In this document: in pieces, positions 53,510 to 62,866 of the stretch
How positions within the stretch are numbered: position 1 is the first letter of the stretch
How the letters are laid out: every line of letters starts with the position of its first letter
Source: Bacillota bacterium
GTDB lineage: Bacteria > Bacillota > Sulfobacillia > Sulfobacillales > Sulfobacillaceae
Assembly: GCA_021797825.1 (NCBI GenBank)
Contig: JAJZZA010000004.1
Coordinates: forward strand, 20,029-84,028
DNA length: 64,000 nt
Direction: 5' to 3'
The notes under the pieces: model-generated
Seen by the model: only the letters and a program-made list of their open reading frames with translations
The model's database searches: none
What the model was told of the DNA's origin: nothing
Translations under genes and position numbers: made by a program

Positions 53510-53913
53510 GGAAAGCCGCGCCACCGTGCGGGTTGCGGGGATCGGGCGTGGCCCATCGGAGGTGCGTAGTGTGCGCCGTAATACAAGGAGGCGAAGCCTC
53601 GCCGCCGAGGTGGGCCGTATCTTGCAGACCTGGGGCCGCATAACCGTGGGGTGCGCTTTCGCACGAACGCGCGGCGTCTAGACATTACCAGCAACTAGAA
53701 ATTCCGAAGAGTATTATGTTAATCTTGGCTCAAGGGGGTGGTGCCCATGACCAAAATATTGCACCATCCTGCCCATGCCATTCCGGCCGTTGCTGGCGTG
53801 TCAATGACTAGCACTATCCCTCAGGACTAATAAGGGATGGCCCTTTGCCGGAAGGGGCTGGGTCTGCCATTGGCAGGTAATCTCACGCTGCAGAGCAAAG
53901 CATATACGCCATC

Positions 53914-53939
53914 AGGACCAGGAATGTATGCCTGGTCCT
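53914..53939 (+). terminator. Hairpin, possible terminator
   Basis: Perfect 9-bp stem AGGACCAGG/CCTGGTCCT with 8-nt loop, followed by TTGATTT. No obvious gene ends just upstream, so its use is unclear. Confidence 0.4.
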
Positions 53940-54131
53940 TGATTTATGTTCATCTTGCATTTCGCACTCCTGGAATTTGGGAAGGAGTAACGGGACCTCC
54001 GGTCAGGCGGGTGTGCTTCGTCAGCTGAGGCCGTCTCATCCGATCATCAGCACCCTCACGGAGAAAAAAATTTCTACGGTGGGCCTAAGTTCAAGGGATT
54101 TCCCGAATCCGTCACACCCCATGTGCTGCGG

Positions 54132-54216
54132 CATTATGGGGAGTATCGGCAAATGGGGAGTGCCGGGCGCAAACGGTGTGTCCGCGCCATTCACCCCCAA
54201 AACACTCCCCATAATG
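54132..54216 (-). repeat. 85-bp palindromic repeat, copy 1
   Basis: Begins CATTATGGGGAGT and ends with its exact reverse complement ACTCCCCATAATG; a second ATGGGGAGT lies inside. Its reverse complement aligns with copy 2 along nearly the whole length (about three quarters identical), sharing GAATGGCG, CACAC-GTTT and ACTCCCCATTT blocks in the same order. Confidence 0.85.
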
Positions 54217-54588
54217 ATGTGCAATCCGTTCGTATTCGGAATGGCGAGAAGCGCTTCTTCATCCAGTTAGACCCAACGATTCACCTCAGGCGCAGGACGG
54301 TCCGTGCTGTCGCGACCGAGATTTCGGTCAAAGGCGATTCCGCAACGACACGAAAAGCCCTACCAAGCAACATACAAAGAATGGTGGGACGACACACCGT
54401 CCAACTGGAAGGAAGATCACGACGCGAGGCGTTGCTTGCAGAATTACTGGAAGTGGGTCATCTTATTTATGATTATGGGGAGCGTTCGAGGGACGAATGG
54501 CGTGACCACACGGTTTCTTGGGAGACACTCCCCATTTCATTTCACTCCCCATAATGGCGAAAATGGGGAGCTCTCCATTTGAGGCATT
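54136..54588. mobile_element. 453-bp insertion carrying two inverted palindromic repeats
   Basis: Interrupts the recombinase relic exactly after the H of TPHVLRH. GGCATT occurs on both sides (54130-54135 and 54583-54588) and is present once in the restored gene, which fits a 6-bp target duplication. Inside: repeat copy 1 at the left edge, about 250 bp without a recognised gene, copy 2, then AAATGGGGAGCTCTCCATTT at the right edge. No transposase. Behaves like a non-autonomous (MITE-like) element; family not recognised. Confidence 0.65.
54471..54556 (+). repeat. 85-bp palindromic repeat, copy 2 (inverted relative to copy 1)
   Basis: 86 bp from GATTATGGGGAGC to ACTCCCCATAATG. Shares with reversed copy 1 the outer ATTATGGGGAG/CTCCCCATAAT arms, GAATGGCG, CACAC-GTTT and a second ACTCCCCATTT. 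The arms pair with each other, so a transcript would fold into a long imperfect hairpin. Confidence 0.85.
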
Positions 54589-54818
54589 CCAAGGCCGTAC
54601 ATCTCTTGCAGGCGGGGGTGAACTTAACCTACATCCGTGACTTATTAGGTCATGTCGATGTGTCAACGACGCAAATCTATACCCGGGTCGACGTGGAGCT
54701 TGGGCGCAGTGCACTGAAGTCGGCTTCGCTTCCCGGGATCGACACGCTACAGGATTCATGGACCGAGGACGCGGGGCTCTTACAGTGGTTGGACCAATTA
54801 TCCCGTGGGTCACGGTAA

Positions 54819-55296
54819 CTAGCGTCGATGTTATGGAAAGATCCGGAGCGGCTGGGGGAAGCCTGTACCAATCCCATGCCGCTTCTTTCCATAATCCGTT
54901 ACGCCACCGCGTGCTGGCCGCGGAGGGACTCCGCGCCCCCCTCGCGGAGATTGTCCACCTCATGCTCCATGAAGGCACCGATCCCCATGGGCATCGCCCA
55001 GGCCTCTTAGACCCCTGGACCACCCTCTTACCCAACGAGTAATTGCCTTTATTGTATGGTTAACCGATCACGGATGGTTGCCGACTGGCCAATCCAACGA
55101 GCATGCGCTCCAAAACCGCGTGCATGGCCACGCCAGCATCTTGAAAGATTTGGCATGTGTTCAGGGGGACTACTTGGCCCGTCGTCGTACGGACTCGGGG
55201 ATGGGCCACGGGCACCCGGTGACCTTCCCAAAACATGTAGCCGTCCTCGACGCCGCAGCTGACTGCCGGGCGGGGGGCCGTCTTTGGGGCCTCCGC
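54819..55296. other. Region between the recombinase relic and rmuC
   Basis: No complete gene. A plus-strand frame ending at 55042 (RVLAAEGLRAPLAEIVHLML) has coding-like codon use but changes phase upstream and has no start signal, so it is probably a decayed fragment of unknown origin. The rest shows nothing recognisable. Confidence 0.45.
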
Positions 55297-57039
55297 TCAA
55301 TCCGACACGACCGCCTCGACTTCCGGCAGCATGGCCGTTGCGGCGGCACTTGGCAAAGCCTCGACCGTCCTCAGTTTGCGTTCGATGGCGCGCGACCGTC
55401 TGGCGGCGGAATCAATGGTGTTGCTGGCCTCTTGCAGTTTCTTTTGGGTTTTTTCCAATACGTCGCCAAATTTTCCGAACTCGCTCTTTACCGCCCCCAG
55501 CAGGGACCAGACTTCACTCGAGCGCTTTTGGATTGCCAAGGTGCGAAATCCCATCTGCAAACTATTCAACAAGGCGGTAATGGTCGTGGGCCCCGTGACC
55601 ACCACGTGGTACTCCCGTTGCAAGGTGTCCCAAAGCCCCGGGCGCCGCAGCACTTCCGCATAAAGGCCCTCGATGGGCAAAAACATGATGGCAAAATCGG
55701 TGGTGCGGGGCGGGTTGAGGTATTTCTCCTGAATACTCTTGGCCTCCGCTTTGACCCGACTTTCCAGCATCTTGGCCGCGTCGGCCGCGGTCCCCGGATC
55801 GCCCGCCTCCTCCGCATCAAGCAGCCGCTGATAATCTTCTATTGGAAACTTGCAATCGATCGGCAACAACACCGGCGGCGCATCTTGCTCTGGACCCGGC
55901 AGGAGCACCGCGAAATCGACCCGTTCCGCGCTGCCCGGCATAACCGCGTGGTTGCGTTCGAATTGTTCAGGCGACAAGGTTTGCTCCAAAATGTTCTCCA
56001 GCTGGATTTCGCCTAAGGTCCCGCGCGTCTTGACGTTGGTCAGAACCTTTTTCAGGTCGCCCACGCCCGATGCCAGCGTTTGCATTTCACCCAAGCCCTT
56101 ATGCACTTGTTCGAGCCGTTCACTGACCAGTTTGAAGGATTCGCCCAATCTCTGTTCCAGAGTCTGATGAAGTTTTTCGTCGACCGTGGCCCGCATCTGC
56201 TCCAATTTGGCGCTGTTGTCCTCTTGCAAGGCCGTCAGCCTGGCCTCGACCGTATCGCGAATCTGTTCGAGTTTCTGGCTGTTCATCTGCGTCAAATCCG
56301 TCAGTTGGCGGGAAAACGAATCGAGCAATCCTTTGTGCTGCGACGCCATTTCGCTAATGGCGCTGACGGTATGGCGATCATGCGAATCGAGCGCGCGACT
56401 GGTCTCGGTGTTAAACGCCTCGAACCGCTTATGTTGGGATTCCGCCATTTGCGCCAGACTGGTATGCACCCCCTGCCGCATGGCGTCGAGGCCGGCTTGC
56501 TGTTGCTCGGTCCTTTCTCTCAACTGCTCCAGCAGAGTCGTATTTAACGCCGCGGATGCTGTCGCCATTTCGTCTCGGCTGACCTTGGCCAAACGGTGCG
56601 ATTCCTCGAACGCCGCCGCCGCCCGTTTATCATGCACCTCCAGCAGCTGGCCCGTCTCTTTGACGAACCCTTCGAACCGGTCTTTTTGGGCGCTGGCCAG
56701 ATCCCGCAAGCTTTCCAACATGTCCTGGCGGATTTGCTCCCACCGGCTTTTTTGCTCCTGGGCTTGTCCCAGCAACATGGTCTGAAGAGTCTGGCTATAG
56801 CTCGTCAAGGCCGTGGCCATTTCCTCCCGCGTCTGCATTGACGACCGGTTGAACTCCTCGCGGCCTCGCGCCATCTCCTCGCGAAGACTCTTCTCCACGC
56901 GTTCCTGGCCCTTTTCCAGCGTGGCTGCATGCTGACCCATCTGCTCCCGGAGCGCCTTGGACCATGCGTGCGTCAATAGCAAGACAACGATCACGAGATT
57001 GACGGCCAGCGACAAACCCACCATAATCTCTTCTGCCAT
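55297..57039 (-). CDS. rmuC: DNA recombination protein RmuC
   Basis: RmuC limits inversions and recombination at repeats and carries a predicted restriction-endonuclease-like domain. The 580-residue protein has an N-terminal membrane anchor (MVGLSLAVNLVIVVLLLTHA), a very long coiled coil (about 30-330, repeated LEQIRDTVEARLTALQ-type heptads), and the C-terminal RmuC domain: LKKVLTNVKTRGTLGEIQLE, VDFAVLLPG, LLPIDCKFPIEDYQRLLDAE and VVVTGPTTITALLNSLQMGF. The coiled coil is longer than in many relatives. ATG 57039 has AGGAAGG 6 nt upstream. Monocistronic. Confidence 0.94.
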   Translation of the reverse strand: MAEEIMVGLSLAVNLVIVVLLLTHAWSKALREQMGQHAATLEKGQERVEKSLREEMARGREEFNRSSMQTREEMATALTSYSQTLQTMLLGQAQEQKSRWEQIRQDMLESLRDLASAQKDRFEGFVKETGQLLEVHDKRAAAAFEESHRLAKVSRDEMATASAALNTTLLEQLRERTEQQQAGLDAMRQGVHTSLAQMAESQHKRFEAFNTETSRALDSHDRHTVSAISEMASQHKGLLDSFSRQLTDLTQMNSQKLEQIRDTVEARLTALQEDNSAKLEQMRATVDEKLHQTLEQRLGESFKLVSERLEQVHKGLGEMQTLASGVGDLKKVLTNVKTRGTLGEIQLENILEQTLSPEQFERNHAVMPGSAERVDFAVLLPGPEQDAPPVLLPIDCKFPIEDYQRLLDAEEAGDPGTAADAAKMLESRVKAEAKSIQEKYLNPPRTTDFAIMFLPIEGLYAEVLRRPGLWDTLQREYHVVVTGPTTITALLNSLQMGFRTLAIQKRSSEVWSLLGAVKSEFGKFGDVLEKTQKKLQEASNTIDSAARRSRAIERKLRTVEALPSAAATAMLPEVEAVVSD

Positions 57040-57844
57040 TATATTCCTTCCTCCTGTGATCCCACCCGCGTTGTCGTCCGGGTCGCGTTCCCTTCGATTA
57101 TACGCATCCGGCGGCAACATCCGCCAAGCAGTTTTGCCCCGCGAGACCGGCCGGGATGGTCATGGCTTAGATGTCCAGATCCCGGCAAAATCATCTGGAT
57201 CACCTCTTGCCATCCGGGATCTTGCACATCGAGTCCTGTGGCCGGTACCGAATGAGGGACGGACACGCCGCGGTGTCCAGTACTCGGCGAACAAGCGCCT
57301 ATGGACTCCATTCGCGGTGCCTTAGCGTACCGCAAGGAAGGGCAATGACCATCAAGGTGGTGATAGCGGTCGATGCCAAGATCCGCCTTCTAAGCGTATT
57401 AAGGTGAGAACTCTTCGGATGCGGTGGGTGTCAATGCCGAAAACGTCGGCCCCGCAAGATCGCCGGCCATGGTGTGCCACCCACCCGGAACAGGTCGCCA
57501 ATCGGGAGTTTGATTAGCGGACCGGCTCGGACAACCGGTTCGAGCACCTGACGCCCCGCGTCCAGGCAGGGAAACGGCACGTGCATCAGATAATCGAACC
57601 CCCGGGAAGCCGCCGTCGCGCGACGGCTAACAGAGGTCGACCCCGAAGCGTTTTCGGGCCAGAGTGACCAGCCGAGCGGGAGCCAGAAGACATCCCGGAA
57701 CCCGGTTGGCCATGCGGCACAATCCCGATCACCCAAACATATCGTCCGGATCAGTGGGCATTGGCGACTCGTTCGCTCGCACACGCAAGGTCATGAGGCC
57801 GTTCACCGAGACACATGGCAGACGGCCTCATCACCCTGCCCCGG
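57040..57844. other. Intergenic region with a 10-bp inverted repeat
   Basis: No supported gene. ATGAGGCCGT (57793-57802) and ACGGCCTCAT (57822-57831) form a hairpin just past the MFS stop without a T-tract. A 20-codon frame at 57345 with a good ribosome-binding site begins MTIKVVIAVDAKIR, reminiscent of a response-regulator N-terminus, but stops at once; it may be a gene relic. Confidence 0.5.
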
Positions 57845-59164
57845 TTAAGCGCTCGACTCCTCGGCCGCTTGCTCTAACGTCACGCCCTGCCCGGTTTCGT
57901 TGCCGCGGATAAACCACAGCAGCGCGCCCGACAAGCCTATCGCCCAAATCACCAAATTAAACAGCATATATTGGTGCAGGCTGTAGTTGGCGCTCATGTA
58001 GATTGTGACGATATAAAGACCGATGCTGACAAAGCGCACCACGGCGGTATAGGTTCCCCGCCGCTCAGTCGGCCAGATCTCGGCTTTTAAGGTGTCCTCG
58101 GTCAGATAGCCGACATTGACAAAAAGGTTCAGCACCACCAGCAGGACCCAAAACAGCGCGATGGTCCGCGTCCACTGCGGAACCGCCAGGAAGATGACCA
58201 AGGTGACCAGAAACGTGCCGCCATAGCCCACCAGCAACAGCATCTTGCGACTCCAGCGGTCGGCAAACAACCCGAAAAACCCGGAGAAGAATCCGACCCC
58301 GGTCGCGATCAACAAGATCAGCGCCGTATCCGCCTTGAAATAGGTGGGACCCAGCACATAAGTCATCAACCCGAATCCCGCCGCACCGGCAAACGCCGTG
58401 GTGATGGTCACGTAAAACCGCACCGGCATCGACACCGCCCGTCCACCACGGCTGACCGGGGCGGATTTTTCGAGGGCAATCCGTTGCCGGTTCTCCCACT
58501 CTGCGATGCCATAGTAGCGCTCGGCTTCAGTCCTGGCCCGGTCCGCCCAACCTTTTCTTTGCAGCCAGCGGATGGACTCCGGGGTGCGTTGCCGGGCTAG
58601 CACGAGAATAAATAATACCGCCACAATGGTGGCGGCAATCATTCCGCGTTGAAAAGCGACCGAGTTATACGCGCTTAAGAGCGATACCACCGCCAGCAAA
58701 AACCCGCCGAGATTGATGAAATTCAGCTCCATCATCATGGTTTTGCCCCGATGTTTGCTCGGCATCATTTCATGCGAGGCCGCCATGATGGTGTTCATTT
58801 CCCCACCTGCGGCAAAGAGCAGAACCGCCAAGAATAGCAGGATAAGCACATACGAATAACTGAACACAATTCCTATGGCCCCAATTCCGTACAAAGCCAT
58901 GGTCATATAGAAGGTGTTCTTGCGCCCCACCCGGTCGGCCACCGGACCGGCCACGGCAATCCCGATAATCAGCCACAAAGGCGCCCACGACAACAACAGG
59001 GAACGGAGACTGGTTGGCATGTGAGTCCAACCGGTGGCTATCGTCGCCATGCCAAAGATGTACGCTTCGAGCAGCATCCCGAGTCCAAATGCCCAAAAAG
59101 CCCAGGTGTCAGTGCGCGTCCAGTGCTCATCGGCCCCCGCCGCGCCATCCATTTGCCTACGCAT
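57845..59164 (-). CDS. Major facilitator superfamily transporter (sugar porter-like)
   Basis: 439 residues, 12 predicted transmembrane segments, with the MFS loop motif GPVADRVGRKNTFYM between segments 2 and 3, a matching ADRWSRKMLLLVGYG between 8 and 9, the central cytoplasmic loop ARQRTPESIRWLQRKGWADR (P-E-S-x-R-W typical of sugar/organic-acid porters) and WPTERRGTYTAVVRF. GAGGGG lies 6 nt before ATG 59164. It stands alone; an inverted repeat follows the stop. The substrate cannot be inferred from the neighbours. Confidence 0.9.
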   Translation of the reverse strand: MRRQMDGAAGADEHWTRTDTWAFWAFGLGMLLEAYIFGMATIATGWTHMPTSLRSLLLSWAPLWLIIGIAVAGPVADRVGRKNTFYMTMALYGIGAIGIVFSYSYVLILLFLAVLLFAAGGEMNTIMAASHEMMPSKHRGKTMMMELNFINLGGFLLAVVSLLSAYNSVAFQRGMIAATIVAVLFILVLARQRTPESIRWLQRKGWADRARTEAERYYGIAEWENRQRIALEKSAPVSRGGRAVSMPVRFYVTITTAFAGAAGFGLMTYVLGPTYFKADTALILLIATGVGFFSGFFGLFADRWSRKMLLLVGYGGTFLVTLVIFLAVPQWTRTIALFWVLLVVLNLFVNVGYLTEDTLKAEIWPTERRGTYTAVVRFVSIGLYIVTIYMSANYSLHQYMLFNLVIWAIGLSGALLWFIRGNETGQGVTLEQAAEESSA

Positions 59165-60388
59165 CGTTTTCCCCTCTTTCCAGGGTTAAAGGAATCACCT
59201 TGCGCCGCACACGATTTGTCAAACACTTCCTGAACCCAACCTAAACGTAGCGGAATCCGCGGTTTGACGTCAACCCGCAACCTGCCGGTTGGCGTCACCG
59301 CATAACGTCGCCGGCAGTCCGACGGCAATCCCGACACGCCGGCCCGACTCCGGCTGAAGAAGACCGTTCCCCAGGCATCCCGCGACAATCCCGCCACCTT
59401 AATCCAGCGCGTCTCATCCCCTTATCTGCCATTATCGGCATCATGTGGGTGTTTTTTCTCCGGACCCGCGCTGAGGTTGCCATAGCTGGGCCTGTTGGCG
59501 GAGCCAACGCATGCCATTCGCCACCGTCCCGTACGGTCTCGCGAAGAACGGTTGCCGTGCACGCGTTGGGTCCCCCATTCGGGGTAGCTCCCCATGCCGC
59601 CTCTGGCGGCACCACGACGCATGACAAACTCGGCGGACCGGCAATACTGAGGGGGCGTTCGCGGAACGAGGTCGGTAGTCTCTGTAGCGTTGCGAGCCTG
59701 CGGGGTAGTTTGACCCGAACGCCCGCGGGAACCACGGATTGTCGCCTCTGCGGCCTGCTGTGATGGCCTGGAGCGGTTTGCGCCAGCCCGGATCGGCCGG
59801 CTGGGGCCAGGTCGGATCCGCCGTCCCCGCTGCATACGCCGCCATTGCTCCCAAGCCCCATGGTACGCAAACCGTACGGGGCCCCCCGACTGGCGCAAAT
59901 CCGTCGCCTGCCTGGTGTGGGGAGCGAGCGCCATGTTATGAGCCAGAATCATGACGAGGCCTCCTTCACGGCGTGTTTCACACCCTCCAGCCGTTTCTAA
60001 GGCGCGACTACCCTTTCGAGATTTGAGTGGATGAAGACGCCGGCCAGGACGACGGTGACCCGGCATTTTTCGTCGGCCAAGTCGGTATGCCGCGATGTAA
60101 TACGGGCATTGTGGTCGTAGTTTCCTTGCGACTCAGGCGGGCCACCGCCAGCTCGGGCGCCCGAGCCGGTGTCAGCGAAGCGGGCAACCGCACCGATACA
60201 AGTGACGGCAATCGCCAAGGATAACAGGGCATCATCCGGCAGGTGTTGACTCTGGCCCGAGGTCGCTATTTATCGCGAAAAATGAGCGGGTTGATCCATC
60301 CGATAAGATCTTTTGCGCAAGCAATTTTTCCCCTTCAGTGGGGATGGGTCAGGGGCTGTGCGAATGAAAAGAAGGCACGTCGGCACCA
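59165..60388. other. 1.2 kb without supported genes
   Basis: Several minus-strand frames overlap in different phases. One start, ATG 59954, has a fine AAGGAGG upstream and reads MILAHNMALAPHTRQA, but codon use then shifts between frames and nothing is recognised; a frameshifted relic is possible. No terminator or repeat is obvious. Confidence 0.45.
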
Positions 60389-61144
60389 TCAATACGTGTG
60401 GGCGACGGGAATCGGTTGCCCGCTATCGGCCCAGAGATCTGACAGGGCGCGGATAATCCGGTACGGCTGGGGTTCGCAAGCGGGAGGACAGGAGACCGCC
60501 CGCTGGTCCACCCAAATGCCCTTGATACCCAGCCGTTGCGGGGCCAACACTTCCCATTCCAAGTTGTCGCCGATCATCCAGGCCTTTTCCGGCTGAACCT
60601 TTAGTTGCGACAGCGCGTGCCAGTATACCCGGTCGTCGGGCTTGCCGACGCCGAATTCCCCTTCGATCACAATGCAATCAAACAACGGAGCCAACCCAAA
60701 CCGATTAATCTTGCCCCGCTGCGGCTGGGCCGCGCCATTGGTCAGCAAGGCCAGCTTGACGCCCAATTCCCGCCATTTCCGCAGTGCTTCGAGGGCCCCG
60801 GGAAGCGGTTCGATCATCCGGTCGCGCTCGAGTCCGTATTCGGCCGCCATCTGCGCCGCCAGTCCGTGGTCATCGGCAATGCCTAGCGTATCGAAGGCCC
60901 GGGCGACTATCCATTGGCGGGCCCCCGGCAAATCTAAACGACCTCTCCGATGGCGCTCGGGATCACTCCAATACCACGCGGCCTGACGCCGTATCGCCGC
61001 CACCACCGCATCCGGAGCGACCGGGGCCAAGCGAGCCTGGAGCCGGTCGCACACCAACGACCAACAGGTATCGACGGCTCGTCCGTCGGCGAGAATGGTG
61101 TCGTCCATATCGAGCAAGATGGCCTGAGGCCACGGCTCGTTCAT
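60389..61144 (-). CDS. HAD-superfamily hydrolase
   Basis: 251 residues with the four HAD motifs: LLDMDDTIL (nucleophile Asp and acid Asp), LALLTNGA (motif II Thr), the motif III Lys in GEFGVGKPDDRVYWHA, and WMIGDNLEWEVLAPQRLGIK (motif IV). A helical cap of about 90 residues between motifs I and II makes it subfamily I (phosphoglycolate phosphatase/YjjG-like). ATG 61144 is preferred over an earlier start because the HAD motif should be close to the N-terminus. The substrate is unknown. Confidence 0.9.
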   Translation of the reverse strand: MNEPWPQAILLDMDDTILADGRAVDTCWSLVCDRLQARLAPVAPDAVVAAIRRQAAWYWSDPERHRRGRLDLPGARQWIVARAFDTLGIADDHGLAAQMAAEYGLERDRMIEPLPGALEALRKWRELGVKLALLTNGAAQPQRGKINRFGLAPLFDCIVIEGEFGVGKPDDRVYWHALSQLKVQPEKAWMIGDNLEWEVLAPQRLGIKGIWVDQRAVSCPPACEPQPYRIIRALSDLWADSGQPIPVAHTY

Positions 61145-61474
61145 TGCCACGCCCCCCCACTGGTTAACCACGCGCTAAGCATACCACGGACCGCCGGCCA
61201 TGGCTGCCATGCTGAGGGCTCGCATCTCGCCGGCGCCCCGCTGAGGCCGGGTCACCAGGCGAGACATTGCAGCAAACGCGTTATCTGTTAACCGCTCAGG
61301 GCAGCGCGGGGCCGCACCGGACTTTGTCCCCGCGCAGAGTTCCCAGCACGCAAAAAAGAAGGACCTCCGGCCAGGGTGACAGTCCGTCAGTTCCCTTGGC
61401 GAACGCCGGTTAACCAGCCGGTTGGTCATCACCGCCCAACGTCTTAAGAGCACCGCAACAAATCCCGCGGCCCT
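61145..61474. other. Intergenic region without supported genes
   Basis: About 330 bp between the HAD and SHOCT genes, GC-rich, no start signals or hairpins of note. It should hold the HAD promoter. Confidence 0.5.
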
Positions 61475-61789
61475 TCAGCATCCCCCCCGCGTCTTGCGCC
61501 CGGTTTTCATCCCGGGTGCCCGGGGCAGGGGCGATGAGGGCGACGGGTGCGGCAGCTCCCGTTCCGTTTCTAACAATTTGGCGACGGTTTCTTCAAATTC
61601 CTGGTGCGAAATACGCCCTTCGGCATAGCGCTCGCGCAAGATGTCAACGGGGTCCTGGGTTGGCGGCGGCTCGGATTCGGACGGGGGAGTCCACCCCAGG
61701 CGGGTAATCATCCAGCCAAAGAACCCCATCAGGCCGATCCCCACCACGGGCATGAACCAAAACCCCCGGAGCATCATCATGGCGCCCAT
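61475..61789 (-). CDS. Membrane-anchored SHOCT-domain protein
   Basis: 104 residues: a Met-rich N-terminus with one transmembrane segment (FWFMPVVGIGLMGFFGWMIT), a Pro-rich linker and a SHOCT domain (DPVDILRERYAEGRISHQEF, then EETVAKLLE), ending in a basic tail. SHOCT modules are short oligomerisation/DNA- or lipid-linked helices. GGAGG lies 6 nt before ATG 61789. It starts 51 nt after the radical SAM gene on the same strand, so the two are probably one transcript; the functional link is unknown. Confidence 0.8.
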   Translation of the reverse strand: MGAMMMLRGFWFMPVVGIGLMGFFGWMITRLGWTPPSESEPPPTQDPVDILRERYAEGRISHQEFEETVAKLLETERELPHPSPSSPLPRAPGMKTGRKTRGGC

Positions 61790-61840
61790 GTTCGTCCTCC
61801 GTTCGAACTGCACGCGTTCTTTGCAACCGTGATGGGGATC

Positions 61841-62866
61841 TTAGGCCGTCACTTCGCGCGCGATGCCCCGGCAACCGGGATCCTCCGCCAAGACATTGCC
61901 TGTCACCGCATAGGCCCTGGCCCTGGAACCGCCGCACAGGGCGGCGAAATCACAGGTGCCGCATCGTCCCTCGAAACAAGCCGGGTTGCGCAGTTGCTGG
62001 AACAATGGCGAGTCACGGTAAATGCGGGAAAATGGCTCGCTCGCCACGCTGCCGGCCGCAACCGGCAAGTATCCGCTCGGAAAAACCTGCCCGAGATGGT
62101 CGATAAAGGCGAATCCACGCGCTTCGCGCACCACCACGCGGGGCGCCCGACCCGCACCCAGTTCCTGTCTGACGCGCACCCATTGCGGGGCGCCCACGGT
62201 GGTTATCCGCATGCGCGAGCCTTCCGCCCAATGGGCCAGCCAGCTTAGCACCTGTTCGATGTCGTCTGCGGTGGGAGCATCCGCCACCATCGCCCGTCCG
62301 GTCGGAATGACGAAAAACAGCTCCCAGGCATTGGCTCCCAAGAATCGCACCAGGTCTCCCGTCATCACCAGGTGAGACCGCGTGGATTGGGCCACCGAGG
62401 TGTTAATCTGCAGCATCATGCCCGAGCGGACGATCGCATCGGCCATCTCCAAGGTACGGTCATAGGTCCCCGGCACCCCTCGAAACTGGTCATGGACTTG
62501 CGCCGTCGGTCCGTCCAAACTCAAGGACACAGCCCGCACCCCTAAGTCCTGCCAGCGCCAAATCACCTCCTCCGTCAAGCGGTCGGTTACACTGGGCGCC
62601 ACCGCAGTGGGAAACCCTCGCACCACCGCCGCCCGGATGAGGTCGTCCAAATCCTGACGTTCCAACGGATCCCCCCCGGTGTAAACTAAAATCGGCGGCA
62701 CATCGAAGGCCTCCATCATGTCGTCGAGAACCGGCATCATTTGATCATAGCTCAACTCTTGGGGATTTCTGGTCACGATGGCTTCCGCCCGGCAGTGCTG
62801 GCAGTGAAGCTGGCACGCACGGGTGATTTCCCACGTCACGACCCGCGGTTGACGATTGAGATCCAT
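61841..62866 (-). CDS. Radical SAM/SPASM-type oxidoreductase (heme-decarboxylase-like, AhbD/NirJ relatives)
   Basis: 341 residues. The radical SAM cluster motif CQLHCQHCRAE (CxxxCxxC) is at about 18-28, after VVTWEITRA. YTGGDPLERQDL and SLSLDGPTAQVHDQFRG complete the barrel. The C-terminal cysteine-rich region CFEGRCGTCDFAALCGGSRA, followed by EDPGC, is a SPASM-type auxiliary Fe-S site. This layout fits the group containing AhbC/AhbD, NirJ and TIGR04053-like proteins; a peptide-modifying role is the alternative, but no small precursor peptide is seen. AAGGAG precedes ATG 62866. Confidence 0.85.
   Translation of the reverse strand: MDLNRQPRVVTWEITRACQLHCQHCRAEAIVTRNPQELSYDQMMPVLDDMMEAFDVPPILVYTGGDPLERQDLDDLIRAAVVRGFPTAVAPSVTDRLTEEVIWRWQDLGVRAVSLSLDGPTAQVHDQFRGVPGTYDRTLEMADAIVRSGMMLQINTSVAQSTRSHLVMTGDLVRFLGANAWELFFVIPTGRAMVADAPTADDIEQVLSWLAHWAEGSRMRITTVGAPQWVRVRQELGAGRAPRVVVREARGFAFIDHLGQVFPSGYLPVAAGSVASEPFSRIYRDSPLFQQLRNPACFEGRCGTCDFAALCGGSRARAYAVTGNVLAEDPGCRGIAREVTA

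Larger units (their letters stand above)
54087..54818 (+). pseudogene. Tyrosine recombinase C-terminal relic, split by an insertion
   Basis: Two pieces of one integrase domain. Left, 54087-54134: KFKGFPESVTPHVLRH. Right, from about 54583: [40 protein letters not shown]. Joined they restore [17 protein letters not shown], the catalytic box with H-x-x-R, LGH and the nucleophile Tyr in TTQIYTR. The N-terminal half of the protein is missing. The right-hand part resembles recombinases of RIT (recombinase-in-trio) elements; that assignment is inferred. The insertion is listed at 54136-54588. Confidence 0.75.

Noticed and set aside
54001..54600. Repeated ATGGGGAG/CTCCCCAT units suggestive of a CRISPR array
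   Set aside because: Units are inverted and irregularly spaced with palindromic pairing and no unique spacers of constant length; there are no cas genes. No CRISPR array was seen anywhere in the window.
57345..57407. 20-codon frame MTIKVVIAVDAK with good ribosome-binding site, like a response-regulator start
   Set aside because: It stops after 20 codons and no receiver-domain residues follow in any frame. At best a relic.
59422..59954. Minus-strand frame starting MILAHNMALAP, superficially like a flagellin N-terminus
   Set aside because: The similarity ends after about 12 residues; later sequence is Arg/Pro-rich, coding bias shifts frames, and no flagellar genes are nearby.
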